NCBI RefSeq assembly: GCF_008727795.1
Contig: NZ_CP044222.1
Coordinates: 2,542,001-2,606,000, forward strand
Direction: 5' to 3'
From: Nitrincola iocasae
GTDB taxonomy: Bacteria > Pseudomonadota > Gammaproteobacteria > Pseudomonadales > Balneatricaceae
Length of the DNA stretch: 64,000 nucleotides
Shown: piece by piece, positions 41,526-51,655 of the stretch
How the letters are laid out: each line of letters opens with the position of its first letter
How positions within the stretch are numbered: position 1 is the first letter of the stretch
The notes under the pieces: model-generated
Databases searched by the model: none
Seen by the model: the letters and a program-made list of their open reading frames with translations, nothing else
What the model was told of the DNA's origin: nothing
Made by a program: the position numbers and the translations under genes

Positions 41526-41804
41526 ATGACCGACATTACCCTGCAAGCCGATACGGCTTATGAGAAATTGATACGCCTGGAAGCCAGCGCAGACACCAGC
41601 AGCGATGAGCTGTTCTGCTGCGCGTATTTGCTGGGACACTTAAGCCTGATCAACGGTCAGGAGTTTATAGATAGCGCAAGTCTTGACCAGTTGATGCATG
41701 ACAGTCTGCAACAGGCGTTTACCATTGACCGCCTCTCGGATCAGGACAAGACCGCCATAGTGGCTCTTTGGGATAGTTTGTCTTTATCATCTGATCGGGA
41801 TTAA
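41526..41804 (+). CDS. YfcL-like protein
   Basis: 92-residue protein of the YfcL family ('ELFCCAYLLGHLSLI', 'LSDQDKTAIVALWDSL'). One base after the DUF3108 gene, so translationally linked. No known function. Confidence 0.8.
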   Translation: MTDITLQADTAYEKLIRLEASADTSSDELFCCAYLLGHLSLINGQEFIDSASLDQLMHDSLQQAFTIDRLSDQDKTAIVALWDSLSLSSDRD

Positions 41805-41871
41805 TCCTGAGCCGACCTTTCAACTTAGTATCATCCGCACTAGACTTAATAAAAAAGAATAAGGAGTGCAT

Positions 41872-42243
41872 ATGACCAAAGTACTGGTAGTGGATGATGA
41901 GCCAAACATCCTGTTATCACTCGAATTTTTGATGGAGCAAGCGGGATTTTCTGTATCAACGGCTGAAGACGGTGAAACCGCGCTGGAGCAGATCAATCAA
42001 CTCGAGCCCGACCTGGTCTTGCTGGACATCAGTTTGCCGGGTATCAGCGGATTTGATGTGCTTGAAGCGTTGCGCAAGGACAGTCGCTTTACCCGGCTAC
42101 CGGTGATTATGCTGACAGCCCACGGACGAGAGGTGGAACGTGAAAAAGGTATGGCACTGGGTGCCGATGACTACATCACTAAACCTTTCTCAACCCAGTC
42201 ACTCGTTGAAAAAGTCCGGACACTGCTTCAGGAAGCGGGCTGA
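41872..42243 (+). CDS. single-domain response regulator (CheY-like)
   Basis: 123 residues from ATG 41872 (AAGGAG 5 bases before it). Receiver domain with acidic 'VVDDEPN', phospho-Asp in 'LVLLDISLPG', and 'LTAHG'/'YITKPF' for Thr and Lys. No output domain. It may serve the SSS-family kinase in the same cluster or another phosphorelay. Confidence 0.92.
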   Translation: MTKVLVVDDEPNILLSLEFLMEQAGFSVSTAEDGETALEQINQLEPDLVLLDISLPGISGFDVLEALRKDSRFTRLPVIMLTAHGREVEREKGMALGADDYITKPFSTQSLVEKVRTLLQEAG

Positions 42244-42247
42244 GACT

Positions 42248-44284
42248 ATGCCAAAACGTCAGTTTCTTCTGGGTATCTGGATGCTGGCAACAGGCCTGGT
42301 TTCCTTTACGGCCATCGTCCTCGGTGCACTGCTGGATAGCCAGATCAGCGCTGATCCGTCCAGTCGTATTCTGCTATGGATCACGGCACTACTAACTCCG
42401 GCAGCAATGCTGTTTATCGGCTTCTGGCTGGAGCGTAAGCTTTTCTCCCCATTGCGACATCTTCAGATTCAATTTGCCCGGCTTGCAGCCAATCCAGATG
42501 CCAGAGATGACTTTAACCCGGAAGGCTGGCTTAGCGGTCTAAGCAGTGACTTTTCGCGCTTGCGTGAGGGTTGGCGCAATGACCGGGAGCTACTCAGCTC
42601 TGCCTGGGAAGAAGGCGCCCGTGATGCGGCGCGGATACGCCATGAACTTGAAGCTGTTCTGGCCGTACTGGAAACACCTCTGTTACTGTGCGACAAACAC
42701 CAGCGTGTTCTCATGCTGAATCCCGCCGCTAAAGCCTTTTTTAGTAATCATCCGGCATTAGGTCTGGGGCGCAATCTGCAGCAATTGCTGCCGTTACCCA
42801 ACCTTACTGAAGCCCTGAAAAAGCTCCCTACCGACGACAGCCCCCGGCAACTGTTACTCCATCATGAAGGACGCTGGCTGCGTTGCGACCTGCGCCGCGT
42901 TCGCGCCAACCAGGGCGAAGCCTTACTGACCTTAACAGACACCACCGATACGCATGAAAGCCATCAGCGCTGGCGACAGCCACTGGCACAGTTATTACCG
43001 GAACTTCGAGGCCATACAGCCAGCCTGACCACGACGGCTGAAGCGCTGAGTGGATCAACAGCAGACAGCGACATTCACCTCCGGCTTGAAAACGCCATGC
43101 ATGAAGAAAGTCGCATTCTGGGCGAACTGATCGAACAGTTATCTCGCGTTCTCGAATCGCTGCAACTGGATCAGACCTGCCTATCTGATACCTGGTCGGT
43201 TGACTTGACCAGTGCCATGACCGAGCTCTGGGAAGATAAAACCATCACCATTACCCCCATCGGTATCCCCGCCTGGTTTCGGGCTGACAGCCCAACGCTA
43301 CTGGCTATGCTGGAGGCGCTGTTACCCACGCTAAGCAACACGATCAACAACAAAGCCTTTGATATAGAGTTCTGTTTAGGTAACAAGCGCGTTTATCTGG
43401 ACCTGATCTGGGAAGGTCAACCGGTGTCCCAGAGCACTCTGGAAACCTGGCGCGCCCTACCCCTGACCGAGCAGCCCCTGGCCCCGCGCATCGGTGACGT
43501 GTTAAGTCAGCACAATTCTGACTGGTGGTGCCTGCCAGATCATGATCGCGAACATGCGCGCTTGCGCATCCCACTACCCGCAACTGACCGTTATGCCGAA
43601 CCTGATCGAAAAACCGAACCCCGGCCGGAGTTTCATGACTTCAGTATTGCCGAACTACCGCCCCCTGACAGTGAACTGGGCAACTGCCTGTTGAAACAAC
43701 TGGAAATGGCTGTTTTTGACACCGAAACCACCGGACTAAAACTACGTGAGGGTGATACCGTTGTCAGCATAGGTGCCTGCCGTATCATCAATGGTCGCTT
43801 GCAGGCCAATGAGCAGTTTGATCAACGGGTCAACCCCGGCATACCAATCCCGGCTGAAAGTACGCGTATCCATGGACTCAGTGATGCGGATGTACGTGAT
43901 GCACCACCCCTCGCAGTGGTGCTACCGCGGTTTCACAATTATGTCGGACAGGCGGTTCTGGTGGCCCATAATGCCGCGTTTGACCTGCTGGCCATTAACC
44001 TGCCGGGACAGGAAGCTGGCATCCACTTCGATATGCCAGTGCTGGATACATTGTTATTGTCGCGTGCCATTGACCCCAGCCTGGAGCAGCATGGACTGGA
44101 TGCGCTGTCGGAGCGTTTTCAGATTACCTTTCCGGTGGGCACACGCCATACCGCCTTGGGTGATGCACGTGTCACGGCCGAATTAATGCTCAACCTGATT
44201 CCGCGACTGGAAGCGCGTGGTATTCACACACTGCAGCAAGCTCTAGCACTCCAGGCCACCGCTGAAACAGTCAGGGTGGGCTAG
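42248..44284 (+). CDS. membrane sensor-like protein fused to DnaQ-type exonuclease
   Basis: 678 residues from ATG 42248, four bases after the previous stop. Order: two membrane segments (7-32, 40-60), HAMP-like linker, PAS-like region (about 135-200; 'VLMLNPAAKAFF'), a helical region resembling a dimerisation domain without an obvious kinase ATP site, then a C-terminal (490-670) exonuclease domain: ExoI 'AVFDTETTGL', ExoII 'VLVAHNAAFDL', ExoIII 'HTALGDARVTAEL'. Similar DnaQ-like proteins occur beside CrbS-type kinases. Physiological substrate unknown. Confidence 0.85.
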   Translation: MPKRQFLLGIWMLATGLVSFTAIVLGALLDSQISADPSSRILLWITALLTPAAMLFIGFWLERKLFSPLRHLQIQFARLAANPDARDDFNPEGWLSGLSSDFSRLREGWRNDRELLSSAWEEGARDAARIRHELEAVLAVLETPLLLCDKHQRVLMLNPAAKAFFSNHPALGLGRNLQQLLPLPNLTEALKKLPTDDSPRQLLLHHEGRWLRCDLRRVRANQGEALLTLTDTTDTHESHQRWRQPLAQLLPELRGHTASLTTTAEALSGSTADSDIHLRLENAMHEESRILGELIEQLSRVLESLQLDQTCLSDTWSVDLTSAMTELWEDKTITITPIGIPAWFRADSPTLLAMLEALLPTLSNTINNKAFDIEFCLGNKRVYLDLIWEGQPVSQSTLETWRALPLTEQPLAPRIGDVLSQHNSDWWCLPDHDREHARLRIPLPATDRYAEPDRKTEPRPEFHDFSIAELPPPDSELGNCLLKQLEMAVFDTETTGLKLREGDTVVSIGACRIINGRLQANEQFDQRVNPGIPIPAESTRIHGLSDADVRDAPPLAVVLPRFHNYVGQAVLVAHNAAFDLLAINLPGQEAGIHFDMPVLDTLLLSRAIDPSLEQHGLDALSERFQITFPVGTRHTALGDARVTAELMLNLIPRLEARGIHTLQQALALQATAETVRVG

Positions 44285-44287
44285 CTG

Positions 44288-44485
44288 ATGCAGAGCAAGT
44301 CACTCATCAGCCGCCTGGTATCCCTCACTCTGCTGGGAATACTATTTTTCTCCCCACCTTTACTGCTGCTGTTTGATACGCCTGCCAGTAACGGCTTGTC
44401 CTGGTTACCCGTATGGCTATTCAGTGGCTGGCTGGCACTGATTCTTCTAACCGCCTGGGTGATGGAACGCAGTGATGAAGAATGA
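44288..44485 (+). CDS. small membrane protein before the SSS kinase
   Basis: 65 residues with two hydrophobic segments (8-28 and 40-60). It overlaps the following SSS kinase start by 11-14 bp. Small subunits of this type precede some SSS-family symporters; whether it pairs with the kinase's transporter part is inference. Confidence 0.75.
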   Translation: MQSKSLISRLVSLTLLGILFFSPPLLLLFDTPASNGLSWLPVWLFSGWLALILLTAWVMERSDEE

Positions 44486-47246
44486 AGCCCTCGTTCTACT
44501 GGTGGCTTTCAGTTACCTGGCACTGCTGTTTCTGATCGCCGCCTGGGGAGACAGGCGTGCCGAGCAGGGACGTTCACTGATCGGCTCTCCCACTGTTTAT
44601 GCCTTATCCATTGCCGTGTACTGCACCGCCTGGACCTTTTACGGTAGCGTCGGTCGTGCGGCCGAAGCCGGGCCTAGTTTCCTGTTAATCTATCTGGGAC
44701 CCACACTGGCCATGCTGGCTGGCTGGATGCTGATTCGCAAAATGGTGAGGATTGCCAGAGCGCAACGCCTGACCTCGATTGCTGACTTTATTAGTGCCCG
44801 CTTTGGCAAGAGTGAAATGATCGGTGCACTGGTTGCCGGAATCGCGGTGATCGGCATCATCCCCTATATTGCCTTGCAGTTAAAAGCAATTACGATCAGC
44901 TTCGATGTGCTTACGGGGCACTCTGCTGTGGGACCGCAACGTGGCGCTGATATCTCATTCCTGCTAGACCAGTCGTTTTGGATCTCTATCGTGCTGGCGA
45001 TCTTTATCATCCTGTTCGGCACTCGTCAGCTAGATGCCAGCGAGCGCCATGAAGGGATGGTTACGGCAATTGCCTTTGAATCCCTGGTAAAGCTACTAGC
45101 CTTTATGGCTGTCGGCATCTTTGTGGTTTTTGCACTCTATTCCGGTCCCACTGATCTGTTCACCCAGGCTGCTAATCATCCAGATATAGCCAATACTTTA
45201 TTAGGACTTGCCAGTGTACCCGGCGGCGCAGCTGGCTGGGTTGGACTACTGCTACTGGCTACGCTTGCTTTTGTGACTCTGCCCAGACAGTTTCAGGTAC
45301 TGGTGGTTGAAAATGTTGATGAGCGGCACATCAAACGGGCGGCCTGGGTATTTCCACTCTACCTTTTAGCCATTAATCTGTTTGTCATTCCGGTGGCATT
45401 GGCCGGGTTAATGCTCGGAGATTCCGCTGGGGCTCCGGATAGTTTTGTGCTTACCCTACCCTTGTCAGCCGGGCTGAATTATCTACCGCTATTGGTCTTT
45501 GTTGGCGGTCTTTCAGCCGCGACCAGCATGGTGATTGTTGAAACCATTGCACTCTCGACCATGGTCAGTAATCAGTTAGTGATGCCGATATTGTTACGCT
45601 GGAGGCGCCTGCATCTGGATCAGAGTAACGATCTCAGCGGCTGGTTATTGGGCATTCGCCGTATTGCGATTATTCTGATTTTACTGCTGGGCTATCTGTA
45701 TGTTGCCCTGATTGGAGATTCCTATTCACTGGTAACCATCGGCCTGGTTTCATTTGCTGCAGCAGCTCAGTTCGCTCCAGCCTTGCTACTGGGACTTTTC
45801 TGGCGCGGCGCTACCCGGGCAGGTGCCGCCGCAGGCCTGATCGGCGGCTTTGCTGTTTGGTGCCATACGCTGCTGATACCTGGTTTTGCTCAGTCCGGGT
45901 GGCTGTCAGTGTCGTTGCTGACCGATGGGCCCTGGGGTATTGAGTGGTTGCGACCCTATCAGCTTTTTGGCCTGACCGGGTTGGATATTCACACCCATGC
46001 ACTGTTCTGGAGTATGCTGGTCAACGTCGGACTCATCTTGCTGGTCTCGCAGTTTAGCCGCCAATCCAGCCTGGAACAGACCCAGGCGGCACTGTTTACT
46101 CAGGCACTGAGCCAGGACAGTTTGCAAACCCATCTTTGGCAAGGACACACCAGTCGCGGCGAACTGCGCCAATTGGTTTATCGTTATCTCGGACCGGTGG
46201 CAACTGAGCGTCTATCCAGCTCGTTCAGCAACCAAGAGGATCCGGCAAGTGACGACAGCCCGGCTCCACCGGACATGATCAGTCAGGCTGAAAAACAGCT
46301 TGCCGGAGCACTGGGCAGCTCATCTGCCAGGGTATTAATTAACTCGGTAGTCAAGGGTGAAGCTCTGGACTTAGAGGCCGTACTGAGTATTCTGGATACG
46401 ACTTCGCAAACGTTGGAATACAATCGTCGCCTGGAACAGAAATCCACCGAACTGGCACGGATTGGCAATGAACTGCGCGCCGCCAATGACCGTTTGCGCG
46501 AACTGGACAAGCTCAAGGATGAATTTGTCGCCATGGTCAGTCATGAGTTACGTACCCCACTGACGTCGATACGCGCCTTTGCCGAAATTCTTAAAAACAC
46601 CCCGGATCTGCCCGCGAAAAAACAGCAACACTTCCTGGATGTCGTTGTGCGTGAAAGTGAACGCCTGTCACGCCTGATTGAAGAAATTCTCGACCTGGCC
46701 AGACTCGAATCCGGGCGCATGACCCTGAAACCCCAGGCTGTTGACCTGGTCGCGGCCTTACACCAGTCCGTGGAAGCCGTAACCCGGCTCTATGAAGAGC
46801 GCAGCGTCGACCTGGAACTGCAGATTGCAACCGAAACAGCCTGGGTCAGTGCTGATGTCGACCGCTTGCAACAGGTACTGATCAATCTGCTCGATAATGC
46901 ACGCAAATTTGCAGCTGAAGATCAGGCCAGAGTGATCGTCAAACTTTACACGGATCAGGACAACTATCGACTGAGTGTTGAAGATAATGGCGAGGGCATC
47001 CCGGAAAATCAACGCGATCAGGTGTTTGAAAAATTTCATCAGGTGGAACGTGGTAATACCGAACAACCCCGTGGTCGACCGCGCGGCACAGGCCTGGGCC
47101 TGCCCATCTGCCGGGGTATACTGATTCATCTTGGCGGCAAGCTCTGGGTGGATCCGCCGCAAACCTTAGGTGGGGCAGTACTGGTGATGGAGCTGCCGAG
47201 ATACAGCCAACCCGCTGGCACGGAAGACAAAATCAAAGCAGGTTGA
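44475..47246 (+). CDS. sodium:solute-symporter-type sensor histidine kinase (CrbS/MxtR-like)
   Basis: 923 residues from ATG 44475 (GTG three bases earlier also possible). Residues 1-540: SSS transporter fold with about 13 membrane segments. C-terminal kinase: H-box 'FVAMVSHELRTPLTSIRAF', N-box 'LINLLDNARKF', 'SVEDNGEGIP' and 'GTGLGLPICRG', all intact. CrbS/MxtR relatives control acetate and mixed-substrate use (established). The usual cognate LuxR-type regulator CrbR is not adjacent; a receiver-only protein is. Confidence 0.9.
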   Translation: MKNEALVLLVAFSYLALLFLIAAWGDRRAEQGRSLIGSPTVYALSIAVYCTAWTFYGSVGRAAEAGPSFLLIYLGPTLAMLAGWMLIRKMVRIARAQRLTSIADFISARFGKSEMIGALVAGIAVIGIIPYIALQLKAITISFDVLTGHSAVGPQRGADISFLLDQSFWISIVLAIFIILFGTRQLDASERHEGMVTAIAFESLVKLLAFMAVGIFVVFALYSGPTDLFTQAANHPDIANTLLGLASVPGGAAGWVGLLLLATLAFVTLPRQFQVLVVENVDERHIKRAAWVFPLYLLAINLFVIPVALAGLMLGDSAGAPDSFVLTLPLSAGLNYLPLLVFVGGLSAATSMVIVETIALSTMVSNQLVMPILLRWRRLHLDQSNDLSGWLLGIRRIAIILILLLGYLYVALIGDSYSLVTIGLVSFAAAAQFAPALLLGLFWRGATRAGAAAGLIGGFAVWCHTLLIPGFAQSGWLSVSLLTDGPWGIEWLRPYQLFGLTGLDIHTHALFWSMLVNVGLILLVSQFSRQSSLEQTQAALFTQALSQDSLQTHLWQGHTSRGELRQLVYRYLGPVATERLSSSFSNQEDPASDDSPAPPDMISQAEKQLAGALGSSSARVLINSVVKGEALDLEAVLSILDTTSQTLEYNRRLEQKSTELARIGNELRAANDRLRELDKLKDEFVAMVSHELRTPLTSIRAFAEILKNTPDLPAKKQQHFLDVVVRESERLSRLIEEILDLARLESGRMTLKPQAVDLVAALHQSVEAVTRLYEERSVDLELQIATETAWVSADVDRLQQVLINLLDNARKFAAEDQARVIVKLYTDQDNYRLSVEDNGEGIPENQRDQVFEKFHQVERGNTEQPRGRPRGTGLGLPICRGILIHLGGKLWVDPPQTLGGAVLVMELPRYSQPAGTEDKIKAG

Positions 47247-47251
47247 ACGAT

Positions 47252-48364
47252 TCAACTGGCTGCCAGTTTTTGTAATTCCCGGATCTGCATAAGTGCCATT
47301 TTAAGCTGCTGGCGACGATGCGGGGCCAGTTTGCTTTTATCCACCCAACCATCCGGCTTACGGCCCAACGATACGGCTTCCATCTGTGCCTCTAGCAATA
47401 ATGACAGCAAATATTCCAGCGCATCATTCAACGCCACAGCACGATCAGCCGACAGGTACCCAGCCTGGCTCAACATCGCAAGCCGCCCTTTACAATCAAC
47501 TGCAGCCAGTCCTTTTCGCAAAGCCATCAGTCGCAAGGCCGCTTGCATGGGTAGCAAGCCCTGGCGTTTGAGGTTAATGGCTTGCTGATGTGGTGCATCC
47601 TGACCATCGCTGCTCAAACGATCTAACCTGTCCAATGCTACGGTAGTCTCCTTCTGCAACTCATTCATTTCATCCAGGAACAAGCCTGCTCCAGGCATCA
47701 ACTCCAGCAGGGCTTGCCTGAATTTTTCGGCCAGCGCGAACTGACCATACACAGGTTGAAAATCCAGCAGAATATTGGATAACTGCACCAGTTTAACCGT
47801 GCGACGGCGACTCCAGAGATGCATCTGTTCACACCACTCATCCAGTGATTTACGCCACAAAGGCCAACGCGCCATCACATGTCCCCGACACAGCGGAATT
47901 CCGGCGACATCCAGCTTATCGGTAAAACGCTCACCAAGCGCTTGAAACCAGGTGTCTATTTCGTTATGCCGGGTTTCTGGGTAGTTCTCAATAATCATCG
48001 CATTATCCTGGTCTGGACTCAGCAGACTTTCATGACGTGCGCCCGACCCCAATGTCAGCACGCAATAATCGCAAGGCGGCACTCCCCACCCCTGCTGTTG
48101 CATCTCAGACAGAGACTCACGCAGGGTATAGCGATAAATCCAATCATTGTGATCACTAATGACCTGGCTGATCCGCCAGGCCGGCAGATCCAGTTGCTGC
48201 AAGGCTCGAACCAGCGTCGGTTGCCAGGCTTTCATTTCAGCCATGGACGTCTGCTCATTCACACACGCAAAGGCTTGTTTCAGTGAATCCAGACACTCGG
48301 GCCAGGCGTTTGTATTCGGTAGCCCCTCATGACTGAATAGAATTCGCCAGTTCGTCTGTGCCAT
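47252..48364 (-). CDS. DUF294-type nucleotidyltransferase-like protein
   Basis: 370 residues. The NTase site 'GSGARHESLLSPDQDNAM' (G-S...D-x-D) and a DUF294_C helical domain follow an N-terminal helical part. Unlike many homologues it lacks the cNMP-binding and CBS domains. It resembles GlnD-type nucleotidyltransferases; these proteins neighbour CrbS kinases and DnaQ-like exonucleases in many genomes. Convergent with the kinase (5-bp gap). Confidence 0.82.
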   Translation of the reverse strand: MAQTNWRILFSHEGLPNTNAWPECLDSLKQAFACVNEQTSMAEMKAWQPTLVRALQQLDLPAWRISQVISDHNDWIYRYTLRESLSEMQQQGWGVPPCDYCVLTLGSGARHESLLSPDQDNAMIIENYPETRHNEIDTWFQALGERFTDKLDVAGIPLCRGHVMARWPLWRKSLDEWCEQMHLWSRRRTVKLVQLSNILLDFQPVYGQFALAEKFRQALLELMPGAGLFLDEMNELQKETTVALDRLDRLSSDGQDAPHQQAINLKRQGLLPMQAALRLMALRKGLAAVDCKGRLAMLSQAGYLSADRAVALNDALEYLLSLLLEAQMEAVSLGRKPDGWVDKSKLAPHRRQQLKMALMQIRELQKLAAS

Positions 48365-48557
48365 ATTATGCCTCTGAACACACCTTGCCGATTATTAATG
48401 CCACCTGCATTTAACAACTATATTAGATAGGTATAGACCTTTCAGGTGTATATGTCTGCTGCTGCACTCTGCAATATTTGCTGATCTGGCGCAATAAATG
48501 CTCTCTAATCGGGCAGATAGGGATAAACAAGGTCAATTTGACATTGCATTAGCACCG

Positions 48558-48586
48558 TTGATCGCGTGATAATGGCCTGCTATTAT
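48558..48586 (+). promoter_or_regulatory. sigma-70 promoter of the M23 peptidase gene
   Basis: TTGATC (48558-48563), 17-base spacer, TATTAT (48581-48586), 37 bp upstream of the ATG. The rest of the 48365-48623 gap shows no gene. Confidence 0.55.
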
Positions 48587-48623
48587 AATATTTACGTATA
48601 ATTGATAATATTCAGGGTATAGG

Positions 48624-50135
48624 ATGCAACTGAGAAACACAGCCAAGTCAGCTCTCAGAATACAAGGTATTCCAATTAAGCACCTCGTCGCACTGTTTTT
48701 GGCGCTGCTAGTTATTCTGGCTGCAGCCCTATGGCCTGGGACAGATACAAATAACGCCATAACCGAACGACAAACTCTGGTTGTTAGCCCAATACAAGAT
48801 ACCCCCATCACTCCGCAGATTCGTTACCGCACCACAACTCCTGCAGAATCAACTAATGCGAACAACACCAGAAACTCAACCATCACCACAGCTGATAGTG
48901 TTGAACTGACGCGCTCAGAACCGCAAATGCTGCTCGAAAGTGAAGAGCCACAGCGACTCACTGATACTATTCAGCCTGATACAACCGCAACCACTGAACA
49001 ACAAGCAGTAACAGAACCCACTGAACTCGAAGTGAAAATTGCCATAGATCAAGGTGACACACTGAGCACCATCTTCGATCAGGTGGAAATTGGCCAGACA
49101 ACCATGTACCAGATTCTTTCTGCCGATGAGCAACTACTGGCACTGGATATCCTTCGTCCGGGCAATATTCTGACCTTCCGCAAGCATCCTGAAACACTGG
49201 AGCTGGATGAGATGGAGTTGTACATTCATCCGGGTAACCAGATTATTTACCGCCGAGTTGATGCCGATAATTTTGAGTATGAAGAAGTCATCAACCAGGG
49301 CATCTGGGAACAGGAAATAGTAGCTGGCGAAATCTATGGCAGCTTTTATGTCTCCGCAATCAGAGCGGGCTTAAGTAAAGCCGAGATTCATGAAATCAAT
49401 AAACTCCTGGGTGAACAAATTGATTTCAACCGTCAGATTCAAGCAGGTGATCGCTTTCAGATAGTGCGTAATAGCCAATATGTTGATGATGAATTCACTG
49501 GGCAGACATCCATTGAAGGTATACGTCTGCAACAGCGCCGAAACTCTTATACTGCCTTTTTGTTTGAAGATGGAAACTACTACGACAGCAATGGCGAAAG
49601 TCTGACACGCGCATTTCGTCGCAACCCACATAATCAGAATTTCCGAGTCAGTTCCAACTTCAATCCGCGCCGCTTACATCCCGTTACTGGCCGTGTTTCC
49701 CCCCATAACGGTACTGACTTCGCCATGCCAACCGGCACACCAATCGTTAGTATTGGGGATGGCGTGGTAACCCGTGTTGAAAACCACCCGTTTGCCGGAC
49801 GCTATGTCGAAATCCAGCATGGCAGCACCTATAAAACTCGTTACCTACACATGCACCGTATCGATGTAAATCGTGGTGATTCTATCCAGCGCGGTCAGCG
49901 AATTGGCCTGTCGGGTTCAACTGGTCGCGTTACCGGCCCGCATTTGCATTATGAACTACACATCAATGGCCGCCCTGTAAACCCCATGACAGCCAACCTG
50001 CCTATGGCCACTTCTGTACCTCAAGAACAACTCGCCGACTTCAACAAGCGGGTTGATGAACTGGTGGCCATCATGGAAGTTGCACATGAAGAGCAGTTTG
50101 CCATGCGCCGGGATGAAAGCCAGCCTGGAACCTAA
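48624..50135 (+). CDS. M23-family peptidoglycan endopeptidase (MepM-like)
   Basis: 503 residues, N-terminal membrane anchor (18-37), low-complexity Thr/Glu-rich linker (40-135), OapA/LysM-like domain (140-300) and C-terminal M23 domain: zinc ligands His in 'VSPHNGTDFAMPTG' plus Asp, and His in 'GPHLHYELHING'. Cleaves cross-links between glycan strands to allow wall growth. The active-site ligands are intact, so it is a hydrolase rather than a NlpD/EnvC-type activator. Confidence 0.9.
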   Translation: MQLRNTAKSALRIQGIPIKHLVALFLALLVILAAALWPGTDTNNAITERQTLVVSPIQDTPITPQIRYRTTTPAESTNANNTRNSTITTADSVELTRSEPQMLLESEEPQRLTDTIQPDTTATTEQQAVTEPTELEVKIAIDQGDTLSTIFDQVEIGQTTMYQILSADEQLLALDILRPGNILTFRKHPETLELDEMELYIHPGNQIIYRRVDADNFEYEEVINQGIWEQEIVAGEIYGSFYVSAIRAGLSKAEIHEINKLLGEQIDFNRQIQAGDRFQIVRNSQYVDDEFTGQTSIEGIRLQQRRNSYTAFLFEDGNYYDSNGESLTRAFRRNPHNQNFRVSSNFNPRRLHPVTGRVSPHNGTDFAMPTGTPIVSIGDGVVTRVENHPFAGRYVEIQHGSTYKTRYLHMHRIDVNRGDSIQRGQRIGLSGSTGRVTGPHLHYELHINGRPVNPMTANLPMATSVPQEQLADFNKRVDELVAIMEVAHEEQFAMRRDESQPGT

Positions 50136-50146
50136 AACCACTCGTT

Positions 50147-50905
50147 ATGGAGCTTGAGCTCACAACCCTGCTGCTACTGATGTTGGCAGCCTTAGCGGCT
50201 GGCTTTATTGATGCTATCGCTGGCGGCGGTGGTCTGATCACTGTGCCAGCATTACTAGCCACGGGCATGCCTCCCGCTATGGCACTGGCTACCAATAAAC
50301 TGCAAAGCTGTTTTGGCTCGTTTACAGCCACTCTATATTTCTGGCGTCAAGGATTAATCAAGTTAAACACCCTGTGGCCACATATCCTCTGCACATTTTG
50401 TGGCAGCGCTATAGGCACACTGCTGATTCAGCGCATGGACTCCGGTTTCCTGAGTAAATTACTTCCCTTTCTGCTAATCGGCTTTTCGATCTATTTTTTA
50501 CTCTCACCGCGTATCAGTAATGATGACAGCCAACAACGCCTTCCACCCTTGGCCTTTGCTTTCTTGATCGGCACCAGTGTCGGCTTTTATGACGGTTTCT
50601 TTGGTCCGGGAACCGGTTCGTTTTTTGCCATAGCCTTTGTTGCTCTGGCTGGCTACGGCTTGGCCAAAGCTACTGCCCACACTAAACTACTCAATTTCAC
50701 CTCCAACTTCGCTTCTTTGTTGTTTTTTGCCCTGGGAGGCCACGTGCTCTGGTCAGTTGGACTGGCTATGGCGGCTGGACAATACTTGGGGGCGCGGGTC
50801 GGATCACGCCTGGTCGTCAGTCATGGCACCAAACTCATCCGTCCACTACTGGTCGGTATTTCATTGGTGATCAGCCTGCGACTGATCTGGCAACACTACT
50901 TCTGA
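50147..50905 (+). CDS. TauE/SafE-family permease
   Basis: 252 residues, about eight membrane segments. 'FIDAIAGGGGLITVPALL' at residues 20-37 and its internal repeat 'GFYDGFFGPGTGSFF' are the family signatures. Probably exports sulfite, organosulfonate or a related anion; substrate not predictable. 11 bp after the M23 gene. Confidence 0.88.
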   Translation: MELELTTLLLLMLAALAAGFIDAIAGGGGLITVPALLATGMPPAMALATNKLQSCFGSFTATLYFWRQGLIKLNTLWPHILCTFCGSAIGTLLIQRMDSGFLSKLLPFLLIGFSIYFLLSPRISNDDSQQRLPPLAFAFLIGTSVGFYDGFFGPGTGSFFAIAFVALAGYGLAKATAHTKLLNFTSNFASLLFFALGGHVLWSVGLAMAAGQYLGARVGSRLVVSHGTKLIRPLLVGISLVISLRLIWQHYF

Positions 50906-50938
50906 CGCTCAAGCACAAACTCTTTGGAGAACAGCAGC

Positions 50939-51553
50939 ATGACTTACTTACAACGCCTTATCCTCTTACTGGTTTTAATCGGCTTATTAAGTGGCAGCGC
51001 AGCAGCTCAAACCGGTGAGTTTCACATCCTGGCGACGCCCGATGTACTTAACTCAGCTGAAGGCGGTGAAATACTGAAAGTCTATATACCATCGGGTTGG
51101 CAAACGGTACATAAGGAGTGGCTGAATGATCGGGGCGTAGAAGAGGTGGTCCCGGCTGACCAAACGATTATAAACTGGCAGGAAATGCTCGCCATTCAGG
51201 TGATGGACAAAGTAACTACTTCTCCTGAAAACTACCTCAGCCAGCTCCGTGAAGCACTCCAAAGTAGCTGTGATTTCAGCCATTTCAGAATTCTGTCCGG
51301 AAGCCACTCTGCTAAATACGCAGAGGCTATCCAGATCAGTTGGTGTGGCCAGGTTGTTGATGCCGAATGGGGAGAGATAGTATTAACTCGTACTATTTCA
51401 GGGGAGAATACCCTTTACAGCCTGAATAAGTCCTGGCGCACCATCCCCTTTCGTTCCGTGGAAGCGATCGGTTTACCCGATGAAGAAATTCAATACTGGT
51501 CCGATCTGCTTAAACGCAGCGAACTATGCGACATGCGCCTGAATGCCTGCTGA
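50939..51553 (+). CDS. exported protein of unknown function
   Basis: 204 residues from ATG 50939 (TTGGAGA upstream). Signal peptide 'LILLLVLIGLLSGSAAAQ'. The mature part is mixed alpha/beta with three or four Cys ('SSCDFSHF', 'ISWCGQVVD', 'ELCDMRLNAC'), suggesting disulfides in the periplasm. No family recognised. Confidence 0.7.
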   Translation: MTYLQRLILLLVLIGLLSGSAAAQTGEFHILATPDVLNSAEGGEILKVYIPSGWQTVHKEWLNDRGVEEVVPADQTIINWQEMLAIQVMDKVTTSPENYLSQLREALQSSCDFSHFRILSGSHSAKYAEAIQISWCGQVVDAEWGEIVLTRTISGENTLYSLNKSWRTIPFRSVEAIGLPDEEIQYWSDLLKRSELCDMRLNAC

Positions 51554-51655
51554 CCCTGGCATCATTAATGACAGCAATCTTCTGGTTAGCTGACAAAAGC
51601 TGTTAGAATACTGACTTAACTACATTTTTACATATGCACTGGGAGAGAGTGTTTC

